This document shows, piece after piece, positions 1 to 8,437 of a stretch of DNA of 64,000 bases. The first letter of the stretch is position 1. Each line of letters starts with the position of its first letter. The notes beneath the pieces were generated by a model. The model saw nothing but the letters and a program-made list of their open reading frames with translations, searched no databases and had not been told where the DNA came from. The stretch comes from Methylovulum sp. GTDB lineage: Bacteria > Pseudomonadota > Gammaproteobacteria > Methylococcales > Methylomonadaceae. Position numbers and translations under genes: made by a program. Location: assembly GCA_028712695.1 (NCBI GenBank), contig JAQTQZ010000003.1:1-64000 (forward strand). The letters are read 5' to 3'.

Positions 1-223
1 GCCAAAACGCGGCCCCTTCGTTTTCGGACAGCCAAAGCCCCAACAATTCCTTGTGGCCTTGCATATTAACGCCCGGCGCCACATAAACCGCCTTGTCGGT
101 GACGCGCTTGTCCTGCCTGGTTTTTACGGCGAGACAATCCAGGCGGATGATGGGACAGGCCCCATCGGGCGGCCCGGATTGCCATTTATGCCCTGGGTAT
201 ACGGCCACTCTTTGTATCTTGTT
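1..223 (-). pseudogene. Degraded IS256-family transposase remnant, cut by the window edge
   Basis: Reading the minus strand in one frame gives WQSGPPDGACPIIRLD, then a segment with KAVYVAPGVNMQGHKELLGLW and SENEGAAFW. This matches the conserved core of IS256 (Mutator) transposases, where a WQNRPLD..YPIIYLD block carries the first catalytic Asp and is followed by KAVY.A.GVNM.G.KE.LGLW...NEGAKFW. The frame is closed by a TGA at 226-224 just upstream of the recognisable block, and the residues before WQ no longer look like the family, so the 5' half is lost or scrambled. The 3' part, if present, lies outside the window. No terminal inverted repeat or target duplication is visible. Family assignment is from recalled conserved residues; the broken state is read directly. 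Confidence 0.75.
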
Positions 224-306
224 TCAGTGTGGATTTTCAAACAATTATCACTTAGCTGGCTCCGATATACCCATTCGAGTTCGGGAGGTTATTGTTGACC
301 AAATCC

Positions 307-1041
307 TTAAGCCATAAACGCCTTAAGCAATTGCGCCGTGTTCGCCATGCCCACGTGCAAGTTCTGTTCGATTTCCGCCATGGTGATTTCTCCCTCACTT
401 TTACCGGCCGCCCAGTTGGCAATCACGGAAATGGACGCGTAATTGATACCCAACTCTTTAGCCAAAGCCGCTTCCGGCATTGCGGTCATGCCGACAATGT
501 CACAACCGTCCTGCTCCATGCGCTTGATTTCGGCAATGCTTTCCAAACGCGGGCCTTGGGTGCAGCCATAAGTTGCAGCGGTGCTAATATTGATCTGCGC
601 CTGTCCTGCAGCGGCGATTAACGCGGCACGTAACGCCGGGCTGTAAGGATAGGTGAAATCAATGTGGGTGACCGGATGATTGGTGTCGTCGAAAAACGTA
701 TGCTTGCGACCATAGCTATAGTCAATAATCTGATCGGGGATGACGATATGCGCAGGTGCCATCTGCCCGGTGATGCCGCCTACTGCGGCAACCGCGACAA
801 TGTCTTCAACACCTAGTTGTTTAAGCCCCCAAATATTGGCGCGGTAATTGATTTTGTGCGGGGCAATAGTATGCGGATTGCCATGTCTTGCCAAAAATAT
901 CACTGGCTTTTGGTTGAATTCGCCAGTGATGAATTCAGCCGATGGCATGCCGTAAGGGGTTTCCAAGCGCTCACTCTTAAGTAAGGTTAACCCTTCTAGC
1001 TGGGTCAAGCCGGTACCGCCAATAATAGCCAATTTAGTCAT
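307..1041 (-). CDS. S-methyl-5'-thioinosine phosphorylase (MTIP)
   Basis: Predicted cytosolic enzyme of 244 residues that splits methylthioinosine with phosphate into hypoxanthine and methylthioribose-1-phosphate, part of methylthioadenosine salvage. It is a MTAP/PNP-family protein: phosphate loop GGTGL (8-12), RHG (52-54), TQGPRLES (161-168) and GMTAMPE (184-190). At the base-binding loop it reads VIANWAAG with Asn209 where adenine-specific MTAPs carry Asp residues; an Asn there fits 6-oxopurine substrates, as in the Pseudomonas MTIP. It overlaps the upstream phosphoribosyltransferase gene by 8 bases, and that partner could recycle the hypoxanthine released. An MTA deaminase would be needed to make the substrate and is not in the window. 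Ordinary MTA or guanosine phosphorylase activity is the alternative. Confidence 0.85.
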   Translation of the reverse strand: MTKLAIIGGTGLTQLEGLTLLKSERLETPYGMPSAEFITGEFNQKPVIFLARHGNPHTIAPHKINYRANIWGLKQLGVEDIVAVAAVGGITGQMAPAHIVIPDQIIDYSYGRKHTFFDDTNHPVTHIDFTYPYSPALRAALIAAAGQAQINISTAATYGCTQGPRLESIAEIKRMEQDGCDIVGMTAMPEAALAKELGINYASISVIANWAAGKSEGEITMAEIEQNLHVGMANTAQLLKAFMA

Positions 1042-1591
1042 CTATTTGCTCCTCTTCTTTGCAGGCATAAATGCCAGCCGCATTGCGTAAATAGCCTTTG
1101 TAGTCCATGCCGTAGCCAAACAGATAACGGTTAGGGACTTCCAGGCCAACAAAATCAGCGGTTATGGGTTTTTGATGGCCCAGTATCTTGTCAACTAACA
1201 CCGCGCTATAAACCGATGTTGCGCCTTGCTCCAGACAGTACGCGTGGAGCGCCGCCAAGGTAATGCCTTCATCCAGGACATCGTCAATAATCAGCACCGT
1301 CCGGTCTTTGAGTGGCAATCCAGGCTTAAGCACCCATTTGATGGCACCGCCGGAGGTCTGGTTTTGATAGCGGCTAGCGTTAATGGCATCGATATTCAGG
1401 GGCATAGTCAAGCGGGTAATCAGCTTGCCCGCAACGACGATGCCGCCATTCATAACACACAGCACCAAGGGATTACGGTCAGCCAGCAAATAGTTGATTT
1501 GCACGGCCATTTTATCAAGGGCCGCTTCGACTTCTTGTTCGCTGTGCAGCAATTCAGCGGTCGCTTGAACTTGGTTGATTTCTTTAAGCAT
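1034..1591 (-). CDS. hpt: Hypoxanthine-guanine phosphoribosyltransferase
   Basis: A 185-residue type I phosphoribosyltransferase. The PRPP-binding signature VLIIDDVLDEGITL sits at 99-112 and an NGG loop at about 48-50. It should convert hypoxanthine or guanine plus PRPP to IMP or GMP in the cytosol. The gene overlaps nagZ upstream by 8 bases and the MTIP gene downstream by 8 bases, so the three are probably co-transcribed and translationally coupled. Being placed directly before MTIP suggests it reclaims the hypoxanthine from methylthioinosine. Close relatives are often annotated as hypoxanthine-guanine phosphoribosyltransferase without tested specificity, and xanthine use cannot be excluded. 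Confidence 0.88.
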   Translation of the reverse strand: MLKEINQVQATAELLHSEQEVEAALDKMAVQINYLLADRNPLVLCVMNGGIVVAGKLITRLTMPLNIDAINASRYQNQTSGGAIKWVLKPGLPLKDRTVLIIDDVLDEGITLAALHAYCLEQGATSVYSAVLVDKILGHQKPITADFVGLEVPNRYLFGYGMDYKGYLRNAAGIYACKEEEQIDD

Positions 1592-2603
1592 GGTTTTGCA
1601 TGAATTGGGTGATAAGGGTTGAGTATTGTTGCCACTGCGGGCTTTGCATTAATTGTTCGCGGGTCATCGTTGGCCTGCCTCGCATACGCTGCAGGCGCTG
1701 CTCCCTGATGGGGTCTTGGATAATGGGCAGGGTTTCAAGGACTTGCCCGGCGGCGGACAGGTTGTTGCACACCAGGATCATGTCGCAACCGGCCTGTTGT
1801 GCCAGTCTGGCGCGTTCGGGGAACCCCCCCACCGATGCCGCACCTTCCATACTTAAGTCGTCACTGAACACGGTGCCGTTAAATGCCAATTCTTGGCGCA
1901 AAACTTGTTGTATCCAGAATGGCGAGAATCCCGCAGGCTGCGGATCACACGCCGGATAAACAACATGCGCGGGCATAATACCTTCCAAGCCTTCGGCAAT
2001 CAGCTGCTTAAAAGGCAATAAATCTTTAGTACGGATAGTTTCCAGATTGCGCCCGTCCACCGGTAAGGTGAGGTGTGAATCCAACGCCACTGCACCATGC
2101 CCGGGAAAATGCTTGCCAGTTGCCGCCATACCGGCGGCATTCATGCCTTTTCTAAAGGCACTAGCCAATTGGGTTGCAAGCGGCTGGTCTGCGGAAAACG
2201 AACGGTCACCGATAATTTCGCTGATGCCGCAGTCAATATCCAGCACAGGGGCAAAGCTGAAATCAACGCCAACCGCCAATAATTCCGCCGCCATCAGCCA
2301 GCCCGCAGGTTCTGCCATTTCGGGCGCTTGCGCATAACAAGCCGCTGGCGGCAAGCGCGTAAACCCGTTTTGAAAGCGCTGCACCCTACCGCCTTCCTGA
2401 TCGACGGCAATCAAAATAGCGCCGTTGCGGGCGGCACGGATACTGTCGATGAGTTCGGTGACTTGTCCGGGGGATTGGTAATTGCGCGAAAAAAGAATGA
2501 CCGCGCCGGTGTTTGGATGGTTAATAAGCTCTTTTTCGTGTTGGGTCAAGGTTAGGCCGGCAACATCGAGCATGATCTGGCCGATAGAATGGTGGTTTGT
2601 CAT
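1584..2603 (-). CDS. nagZ: Beta-N-acetylhexosaminidase NagZ
   Basis: A 339-residue cytosolic glycoside hydrolase family 3 enzyme that removes GlcNAc from anhydro-muropeptides during peptidoglycan recycling. The GH3 NagZ signature KHFPGHG is at 164-170, followed by the Asp-Ser-His catalytic dyad (175-177) and the nucleophile Asp in SDDLSM at about 247-252. VDQEGGRVQRF (68-77) is the usual substrate-loop motif. There is no signal peptide, as expected for the cytosolic enzyme. It is the first gene of the nagZ-hpt-MTIP run, each overlapping the next by 8 bases. A second candidate recycling enzyme, the MupP-like phosphatase, lies a few kilobases away. Confidence 0.93.
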   Translation of the reverse strand: MTNHHSIGQIMLDVAGLTLTQHEKELINHPNTGAVILFSRNYQSPGQVTELIDSIRAARNGAILIAVDQEGGRVQRFQNGFTRLPPAACYAQAPEMAEPAGWLMAAELLAVGVDFSFAPVLDIDCGISEIIGDRSFSADQPLATQLASAFRKGMNAAGMAATGKHFPGHGAVALDSHLTLPVDGRNLETIRTKDLLPFKQLIAEGLEGIMPAHVVYPACDPQPAGFSPFWIQQVLRQELAFNGTVFSDDLSMEGAASVGGFPERARLAQQAGCDMILVCNNLSAAGQVLETLPIIQDPIREQRLQRMRGRPTMTREQLMQSPQWQQYSTLITQFMQNHA

Positions 2604-2681
2604 AGGTTATAAAACGTGTGCAGTGGGAACATGACTTGCTATATAAAACATAGCAGCCAATGGTTTTACATCAATTGTGGG

Positions 2682-4526
2682 TCAAGAGGCCAGTGGGTGG
2701 TAATGTTTATGGCTTTTTTTCGCGATCCGTTGGTTAATAAAAAAACTGTTGCCGGCGATTTTCTTTGCTTGTTTTTTGGCTCCGGAGGCCAAATCGGCTA
2801 TATCGACATGCGATTGGCAATGCTGGGTCGATGCTGGGTCTACTATGCCGACTGACAAGCTTACCATAGGAAAAAAACACCGTTCCCCGCTCCTGTTCTC
2901 AGCATAAATGCCACCGGCTTTTCTGTCCTGCTCACTATAATAGCGCGGGACAATCTCGCCAAAGCTTACCAAAACTTCTTTACAGCACCGAAACCAATCA
3001 TTGCAGGTAAAAACAACAATAAAATCATCGCCCCCTATATGCCCAACCGTGCCGCAGTATTTGGCAATGTATTCAGTCAGCAGCTCAGCAACCGCTTTAA
3101 TCATGTCATCGCCCGCATTGTAGCCATACACATCATTAAACGGTTTAAAATTATCCAGATCAAAATATCCGACACTAAATGGCTGGTTGTTTGCCAACAA
3201 CTGATTAATGTATTCATTGACGGGCACACTGCCCGGCAATAATGTCAGCGGATTGGCGTGTTTGGCATGTTTTATTTTCTGACGGGTAATTTCTTCAAGC
3301 AGATCCAACACGGTGGCTATGCCGAGATACTCGCCGTTTTGGGTAACAACAAACGCTGGATCAGCGTCGGAGGTTGTTGTCAGTTGTCGGCTAACCAATT
3401 CTATCGACAAGTGCTGTTCAACGGTTAACGGCATTTTTTCCACAAATATTTTTATCGGTTTTTTACCATACAAATCTATGCCATAGCGGCTGGTGAACAG
3501 TCTGGAAAGGAAACGGTCACGGAAAACAAGCCCTGAAACCACTTTGTTGTCAACCAGCGGCAGGATTGCCAGTTCACGGTTAAGCTGAAATAACTGCATA
3601 ACCTCAGTAATCGTGGTGTCTGCTGAAACAGGCGTGATCCGTTTGACAATATCTAATGCACACGCCGCATTAGCGGGACAGCAGTCGGCAACAATGGGCG
3701 GCGTTTTATCGGCAGTATTTAAGGGTAGGATGCTATCAAACAGATGCAGCGGATCCTTTTCTGTGCCGTTGTAGATAAACAGGGCGTTATCAATTTTTTC
3801 TAAAGGAAGCGCCGTCGGTTTGGCAAAATAATAGCCTTGGGCATGGCTAATGCCAAGTTCCATGACGGCATTGGCTTCGTTTTCTGTTTCGATACCTTCA
3901 GCAATTACATAACAATCAAGCGCGTTGGCTATCGTTTGAATGCTCCGGACAAAGTTGAGCTTAATCGGGTCGTTGTCCAGCCCGGTAATAAAATGCTTAT
4001 CTATTTTTACATATTCCGGCAACAATTCTGACCATACCCGCAATCCAGAATAACCCGAGCCAAAATCGTCAAGCGCTATTTCAAAGCCCATATTCCGGCA
4101 ATGCGTGACAGCCTGGATCATTAATGGATAGTCTTCGACGGGCTGATGTTCGGTTAGCTCAATAACGATTGATTGCGGAGCCAGACAAATTTGGTCAAAG
4201 AACTCAAGTGTCATGCTGGTTTTAAAAACATTTTCCAGCAGCGCCCAAGGACTCAGGTTAACAAACAGCTTTTTATTGCTGTTTAAGCCCGCATAGCGCT
4301 GTAAAATAATTTTAAGGCAAATGAATTCAAGCTTGGCGCTTAAATTAAATGATTTAGCGGCATTAAACAATGCAACGGGGCTATAAAGCGAATTGTCTGC
4401 CGCCCCACGAATAAGCGCTTCATAACCGATAATCTCCTGTTGTTTCAACGAAACAATAGGCTGGAAATGCGGGGTTAGTTTCTCACCATTAAGAATATCG
4501 ATTAATTCGTCAAGTAGGGCGGACAT
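2682..4526 (-). CDS. Cyclic-di-GMP signalling protein, EAL-CBS-CBS-GGDEF order
   Basis: 614 residues with no membrane segments. The EAL phosphodiesterase domain is N-terminal (about 1-250) and keeps its catalytic pattern: EAL (36-38), ELTE (123-126), DDFGSG (153-158), KIDK (174-177), EGIE (210-213) and QGYYFAKP (230-237). A CBS-domain pair follows (about 290-415), then a GGDEF domain (about 425-595) whose signature is GGDDF (498-502) instead of GGDEF, with no clear RxxD inhibitory site just before it. I expect c-di-GMP hydrolysis, with the CBS pair probably sensing a nucleotide; whether the GGDDF half still makes c-di-GMP is uncertain. The order EAL first is the reverse of the more common GGDEF-EAL layout. 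It stands alone between nagZ and sufT. Confidence 0.9.
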   Translation of the reverse strand: MSALLDELIDILNGEKLTPHFQPIVSLKQQEIIGYEALIRGAADNSLYSPVALFNAAKSFNLSAKLEFICLKIILQRYAGLNSNKKLFVNLSPWALLENVFKTSMTLEFFDQICLAPQSIVIELTEHQPVEDYPLMIQAVTHCRNMGFEIALDDFGSGYSGLRVWSELLPEYVKIDKHFITGLDNDPIKLNFVRSIQTIANALDCYVIAEGIETENEANAVMELGISHAQGYYFAKPTALPLEKIDNALFIYNGTEKDPLHLFDSILPLNTADKTPPIVADCCPANAACALDIVKRITPVSADTTITEVMQLFQLNRELAILPLVDNKVVSGLVFRDRFLSRLFTSRYGIDLYGKKPIKIFVEKMPLTVEQHLSIELVSRQLTTTSDADPAFVVTQNGEYLGIATVLDLLEEITRQKIKHAKHANPLTLLPGSVPVNEYINQLLANNQPFSVGYFDLDNFKPFNDVYGYNAGDDMIKAVAELLTEYIAKYCGTVGHIGGDDFIVVFTCNDWFRCCKEVLVSFGEIVPRYYSEQDRKAGGIYAENRSGERCFFPMVSLSVGIVDPASTQHCQSHVDIADLASGAKKQAKKIAGNSFFINQRIAKKSHKHYHPLAS

Positions 4527-4678
4527 TTAGGTTTTACTCGCGATTAGAATTAAAGAGCCAATACTAGGTGGCAATTATTGATAACCACCCGCAACTTTGC
4601 CGGATTCATTAAAGAATTCAGCGTAACAATTTTTTCTAGATACCCGCTGTTGATACACCTAAAAACCAATTATCCGTA

Positions 4679-5230
4679 TCAGTACAGTCCCAATTGCAAT
4701 TGGGCAACTTCTGACATCATGTCACGGGACCAAGGTGGGTCAAGCACAACTTCAACATCAACGCTGGCAACCCCTGGCAAGGCACGGATACACCGCTCCA
4801 CGTCGCCTTGAATAACCGGCCCCATTCCGCAGCCTGGCGCAGTTAAGGTCATTTTGACATGGACTGCATGCTGATGTTCACCGACAGGCTCGACCACACA
4901 GGAATAAACTAAGCCAAGATCAACAACATTGACCGGGATTTCCGGGTCATAAACCGTTTTCATCACTTCCCAACAGTTCTTCTCGACCGCTTCCACATCC
5001 GTTTCTGATACCAAGGTATGCAGCTGGTGCGCTTCCTTACCCAGCGCATCGGCATCATTGCCTGCTATGCGCACCATGTGGCCATAAGCGGTGATTACCG
5101 TGTAATTATCACCCAAGGCTTGGTGGATGGTCACTTCCTCGCCTTTGTTAAGCATCCCTACCGCGCCATCAGGGATGGTGACAATAGCAACATCTCTGGT
5201 CAAAACTACGTTTTCTCGTTCAGTGGCCAT
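4679..5230 (-). CDS. sufT: Fe-S cluster assembly factor SufT
   Basis: 183 residues. The C-terminal half (about 84-180) is a MIP18/DUF59 domain with YDPEIPVNVVDLGLVY (94-109) and TAPGCGMG (130-137), whose Cys134 is the conserved residue of this family; the N-terminal 70 residues match the extension seen in SufT. The protein helps Fe-S cluster maturation, especially under high demand. It is 9 bases downstream of the yciK-like gene on the same strand and so probably the last gene of the ubiG-HAD-yciK-sufT run. No other suf or isc gene is in the window. Lipoyl synthase, a [4Fe-4S] enzyme encoded further right, is the kind of client it may serve. Confidence 0.85.
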   Translation of the reverse strand: MATERENVVLTRDVAIVTIPDGAVGMLNKGEEVTIHQALGDNYTVITAYGHMVRIAGNDADALGKEAHQLHTLVSETDVEAVEKNCWEVMKTVYDPEIPVNVVDLGLVYSCVVEPVGEHQHAVHVKMTLTAPGCGMGPVIQGDVERCIRALPGVASVDVEVVLDPPWSRDMMSEVAQLQLGLY

Positions 5231-5239
5231 AATAGTTTG

Positions 5240-5968
5240 TTATAAATGAAAAGTCCGGGCATCAATCGCTTGGCCCGTGATACCAACGCTTTGCGCGCCA
5301 AATAAATATAAGTAAGCCTCCGCCAGCGATTCCATGGCAGGCAACCTTGATTTGTCCTCGGCAGGATAGGCACGTTTCCGTAATGGGGAATTGACTGGGC
5401 CAGGAATTAAGGTGTTCACTCTGATCTTGTTGCTGGCTTCAAGCTCTTCCGCCAGTATTTTTGCCAGGCCTTCCAGCGCTATCTTCGAAACCCCATAAGC
5501 ACCCGCATAAGCGGGTGCGGTACGGGCTGAAGAGTCCGAGGTAAAGACCACTGACGCATGCGCGCTCTTCTGCAACAAGGGCAATAGCACACGGGTCAGC
5601 AAAAACGGCGCATTCAAATTGACATTCAAGGTATGCCCCCAGTCTTTCGTGCTGACCAATGCCATCGGTGTGAAAGAGGCAAACTCCACTGCCGAATGCA
5701 ACAAACCCTGCAACGTGCCGTATTTTTCATCAATCCTATCGGCCAATTCCTGATAGTCTTTTTCGCTCGCCCCAGCCAAATCAAACGGATACATGATAGG
5801 TTCAGGCGCACCCGCCGCCACAATAGCATCGTAAACCGCCTCTAATTTGGCGATATTTTTATCCAGCAGGATAATATGCGCCCGCTGTTTGGCTAACGTT
5901 AACGCCGCAGTACCACCCAAGCCGCCGCCCGCACCAGTAATTAAAATGACTTGGTTTTTTAACGGCAT
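5240..5968 (-). CDS. yciK: YciK-family short-chain dehydrogenase/reductase
   Basis: A 242-residue SDR. The Rossmann motif TGAGGGLG is at 11-18 and the catalytic YGVSK at 158-162, with a preceding Ser cluster (about 144-148). Substrate is unknown, as for the E. coli protein. I start at the ATG giving MPLKNQ: a longer frame begins at 6031 but its first 21 residues lie entirely within the phosphatase gene and resemble no SDR. With this start the gene overlaps the HAD phosphatase by 10 bases. The order ubiG, HAD phosphatase, yciK is conserved in Pseudomonas and relatives. Confidence 0.85.
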   Translation of the reverse strand: MPLKNQVILITGAGGGLGGTAALTLAKQRAHIILLDKNIAKLEAVYDAIVAAGAPEPIMYPFDLAGASEKDYQELADRIDEKYGTLQGLLHSAVEFASFTPMALVSTKDWGHTLNVNLNAPFLLTRVLLPLLQKSAHASVVFTSDSSARTAPAYAGAYGVSKIALEGLAKILAEELEASNKIRVNTLIPGPVNSPLRKRAYPAEDKSRLPAMESLAEAYLYLFGAQSVGITGQAIDARTFHL

Positions 5969-6639
5969 ACGTTTGAATCCATCCAGGTTAAAAGCTGTTC
6001 GGGGGCGGTTATCAGCGCATCTGCACCCCAAGTTTCCGGAGTGTCCGTGGGTTTAAGATAACCGTAAAGCGCTGCCAATGTCTTCATTTGGACACTTTTC
6101 CCGGCGACAATGTCATGACTGGCATCACCAATATAAACGCATTCCCGGGGATCGACACCGGCCTGTTGGCAGGCGGCCAACATTGGCTCTGGATGTGGTT
6201 TGGGGTTAGCGGTGGTGTCGCCACTGATAATACAGGCAGCGCGGCCGGTCAGTTGCAAAGCATCCATTAGCGGATTAGTAAAACGTTCCCGCTTGTTGGT
6301 GACAATCCCCCATTTCAAGCCTTGCGCTTCTATTGCTGCCAATAGTTCAGGGATGCCTGAGAAAAACACACTGAATTCGGCAATATTGTCCTCATACAAA
6401 TCCAGCATCGTTGCTAATATCTCTGCCTGGCGCGCTTCGGGCATGTGCCGCCCTTGGCTTTCCTTAATCATCGCAGCCGCGCCAAAAGAAATAAACGGCT
6501 TAATGGTTTCAGGCGCAACCGTGGCAAAATCGTGGATCGCCAATGCCTTGTTCAGGCAAGCAATCAGGTCCGGCGCGGTGTCGACCAATGTGCCATCCAA
6601 GTCGAACAAAACACAGGATAATTTGAAATCAGTTGTCAT
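5959..6639 (-). CDS. mupP: HAD phosphatase, Gph-like; probably MupP (MurNAc-6-phosphate phosphatase)
   Basis: 226 residues with HAD motif I DLDGT (13-17), a SGDT..NPKPHPEPM motif around 148-163 and the GDASHD acidic motif near 182-187. By sequence it would be called phosphoglycolate phosphatase, but the family is broad. The neighbours ubiG on one side and yciK on the other are the context of Pseudomonas MupP, which dephosphorylates MurNAc-6-phosphate in the shortcut peptidoglycan-recycling route. The tail also has the YGY and WGAD elements I associate with that group. I infer MupP; 2-phosphoglycolate hydrolysis remains the alternative. It overlaps yciK by 10 bases and is 6 bases after ubiG. 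Confidence 0.7.
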   Translation of the reverse strand: MTTDFKLSCVLFDLDGTLVDTAPDLIACLNKALAIHDFATVAPETIKPFISFGAAAMIKESQGRHMPEARQAEILATMLDLYEDNIAEFSVFFSGIPELLAAIEAQGLKWGIVTNKRERFTNPLMDALQLTGRAACIISGDTTANPKPHPEPMLAACQQAGVDPRECVYIGDASHDIVAGKSVQMKTLAALYGYLKPTDTPETWGADALITAPEQLLTWMDSNVCR

Positions 6640-6645
6640 GAGCGA

Positions 6646-7353
6646 TTACTCGGCGCGTTTAAAAGCAGCGATATAATTGACGTCAATGTCTTTGCCGAGA
6701 CTAAAGCGTTTAGTGAACGGGCTATATTCAATCCCAACCATCCCTTGTAATTCAAGACCGGATGCCCGCGCCGACTGGCTTAATTCCGAAGGTTTGATAA
6801 AGGTTTTAAAATCATGCGTTCCTTTAGGCAGCATTTGCAAAACATGCTCGGCCGCAAGGATAGCAAGCAAATAGGCTTTAGGCTGACGGTTAAGCGTGGA
6901 AAAAAACACCATGCCACCAGGCTTAACCAATTTGGCACAGGCGGCGATAATTGAACCGGGATCAGGCACATGCTCCAACATTTCCATGCACGTGACATGA
7001 TCGAAGCTTGCGGGTTGCTGGTCAGCCAGCGCCTCAGCACTGATTTTTTGGTAATGCGCACTCACTCCTGATTCAAGCCCATGCAGCTCGGCGATTTCAA
7101 CCAGCTCCCCACTCAAGTCGATACCGGTTGCCTCAGCCCCCGCCCTCGCTAGGGCTTCAGTCAGAATGCCGCCACCACACCCCACATCAATAATGCGTTT
7201 GCCTGCAATGTCGATATAACGCTGGATAAATGCCAGCCTCAACGGATTAATGTCATGTAGGGTTTTGAACTCACCTTGAGGATCCCACCAGCGTTCCGCC
7301 ATTGAGCCGAATTTATTGATTTCGTGCAGATGCACATTGTCTGTAACTGTCAT
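6646..7353 (-). CDS. ubiG: Ubiquinone biosynthesis O-methyltransferase UbiG
   Basis: 235 residues; a SAM-dependent class I methyltransferase with motif I DVGCGGGILTEALA (56-69). FGSMAERWWDP (15-25) is characteristic of UbiG, as is the C-terminal FTKRFSLGKDIDVNYIAAF stretch. It carries out both O-methylation steps of ubiquinone synthesis. First gene of the ubiG-HAD-yciK-sufT run on the minus strand, divergent from aroQ across a 183-base gap. UbiH, another enzyme of this pathway, is encoded at 22458-23669. Confidence 0.93.
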   Translation of the reverse strand: MTVTDNVHLHEINKFGSMAERWWDPQGEFKTLHDINPLRLAFIQRYIDIAGKRIIDVGCGGGILTEALARAGAEATGIDLSGELVEIAELHGLESGVSAHYQKISAEALADQQPASFDHVTCMEMLEHVPDPGSIIAACAKLVKPGGMVFFSTLNRQPKAYLLAILAAEHVLQMLPKGTHDFKTFIKPSELSQSARASGLELQGMVGIEYSPFTKRFSLGKDIDVNYIAAFKRAE

Positions 7354-7464
7354 CGTATTAAACCATATAGTAGAGAATTATAGTTTACTCCATCACTGGG
7401 TTATTCGTCATTGCTAAAGTCTTATAGGGAAATGGTTTTGCTGGTCTTTTGCCAAAAACATATA

Positions 7465-7492
7465 TGGACAAAATGCTACAACACGGTAAAAT
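7465..7492 (+). promoter_or_regulatory. Candidate promoter for aroQ-accB-accC
   Basis: TGGACA (7465-7470) and TAAAAT (7487-7492) are spaced 16 bases apart in the divergent ubiG/aroQ gap, about 45 bases before the aroQ start. Each box is one mismatch from consensus. No experimental support; AT-rich gaps produce such matches by chance. Confidence 0.35.
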
Positions 7493-7536
7493 TACAGGGT
7501 TTGAATGCTTCTTAGGCTCACTGAAACAAGACTTTA

Positions 7537-7983
7537 ATGGCAACAATTACCGTATTGAATGGCCCTAATTTAAATTTGCTGGGTGTGCGCGAACCTAGCC
7601 ATTATGGCAATAAAACGCTCGCAGACATTAATCTCATGCTTGATAAAAAAGCAACGGAATTAAAGCATCAGTTGGCTTTCCATCAGAATAACGCTGAACA
7701 TGAAATTGTCGGATTGATACATCACGCTTACCAGAATCGGGTTGATTTTATAATAATCAATCCGGCCGCTTTCACGCACACCAGTGTTGCTATCAGGGAC
7801 GCATTTTTGGCAACTCAAATTCCCTTCATAGAGGTTCATTTATCGAATGTCCACGCCCGCGAACCTTTTAGAAAACATTCCTATCTCTCAGATATTGCCC
7901 AAGGCGTTATCTGTGGACTAGGCGCAACAGGATACGAATTGGCCTTATTGGCCGCCCACCAGATATTAGCCGAGAGATTATGA
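7537..7983 (+). CDS. aroQ: 3-dehydroquinate dehydratase, type II
   Basis: 148 residues, the normal length of the dodecameric type II enzyme of the shikimate pathway. The N-terminal signature [18 protein letters not shown] (7-24) contains the catalytic Tyr, [10 protein letters not shown] (about 74-83) and the [14 protein letters not shown] block (about 103-116) carry the substrate-binding and catalytic residues. Its stop codon overlaps the accB start (ATGA), so aroQ-accB-accC form an operon, a common arrangement in gammaproteobacteria. DAHP synthase, the first pathway enzyme, is encoded at 49646-50734. Confidence 0.95.
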   Translation: MATITVLNGPNLNLLGVREPSHYGNKTLADINLMLDKKATELKHQLAFHQNNAEHEIVGLIHHAYQNRVDFIIINPAAFTHTSVAIRDAFLATQIPFIEVHLSNVHAREPFRKHSYLSDIAQGVICGLGATGYELALLAAHQILAERL

Positions 7984-8417
7984 AAACAATGGATATTAAA
8001 AATATAAAAGAACTCATCGAAATGATTGAAGAATCAGATATTGCTGAACTGGAAATCAAAGAAGGCGAAGAAAGCATCCGCATCAGCCGTTATTCAAGCA
8101 TCCCTGCACCTGTTGCATACGCACCCGCACCTGCAGCGCCTATAGCAGCTGTCCCTGTTTCCGCCACCGAAGAAGTTATCCACGGACATATTGTAAAATC
8201 ACCGATGGTCGGCACGTTTTACCGGTCGGCGACACCCGGCTCAAAAGCTTTCGCAGAAATTGGCCAAGCCGTCCAAGCTGGCGAAACGCTTTGCATCATC
8301 GAAGCAATGAAAATCCTTAACCAAATTGAAGCCGACGCCAGCGGCGTCATTAGCAAAATTATGGTTGAAAATGCTGAGCCTGTCGAATATGGCCAACCCT
8401 TATTCATCATTGAATAA
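7980..8417 (+). CDS. accB: Biotin carboxyl carrier protein of acetyl-CoA carboxylase
   Basis: 145 residues. The biotinyl domain is C-terminal with the biotinylation motif EAMKILN (109-113 core), Lys111 being the acceptor; a Pro/Ala linker (41-60) joins it to an acidic N-terminal segment. It carries CO2 between AccC and the carboxyltransferase in fatty acid synthesis. The start at 7980 overlaps the aroQ stop; a second ATG three codons on (7989) is equally possible and gives the usual MDIK start. accC follows 20 bases downstream. Confidence 0.95.
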   Translation: MKTMDIKNIKELIEMIEESDIAELEIKEGEESIRISRYSSIPAPVAYAPAPAAPIAAVPVSATEEVIHGHIVKSPMVGTFYRSATPGSKAFAEIGQAVQAGETLCIIEAMKILNQIEADASGVISKIMVENAEPVEYGQPLFIIE

Positions 8418-8437
8418 CCTGCAATACTGGAATTCTC

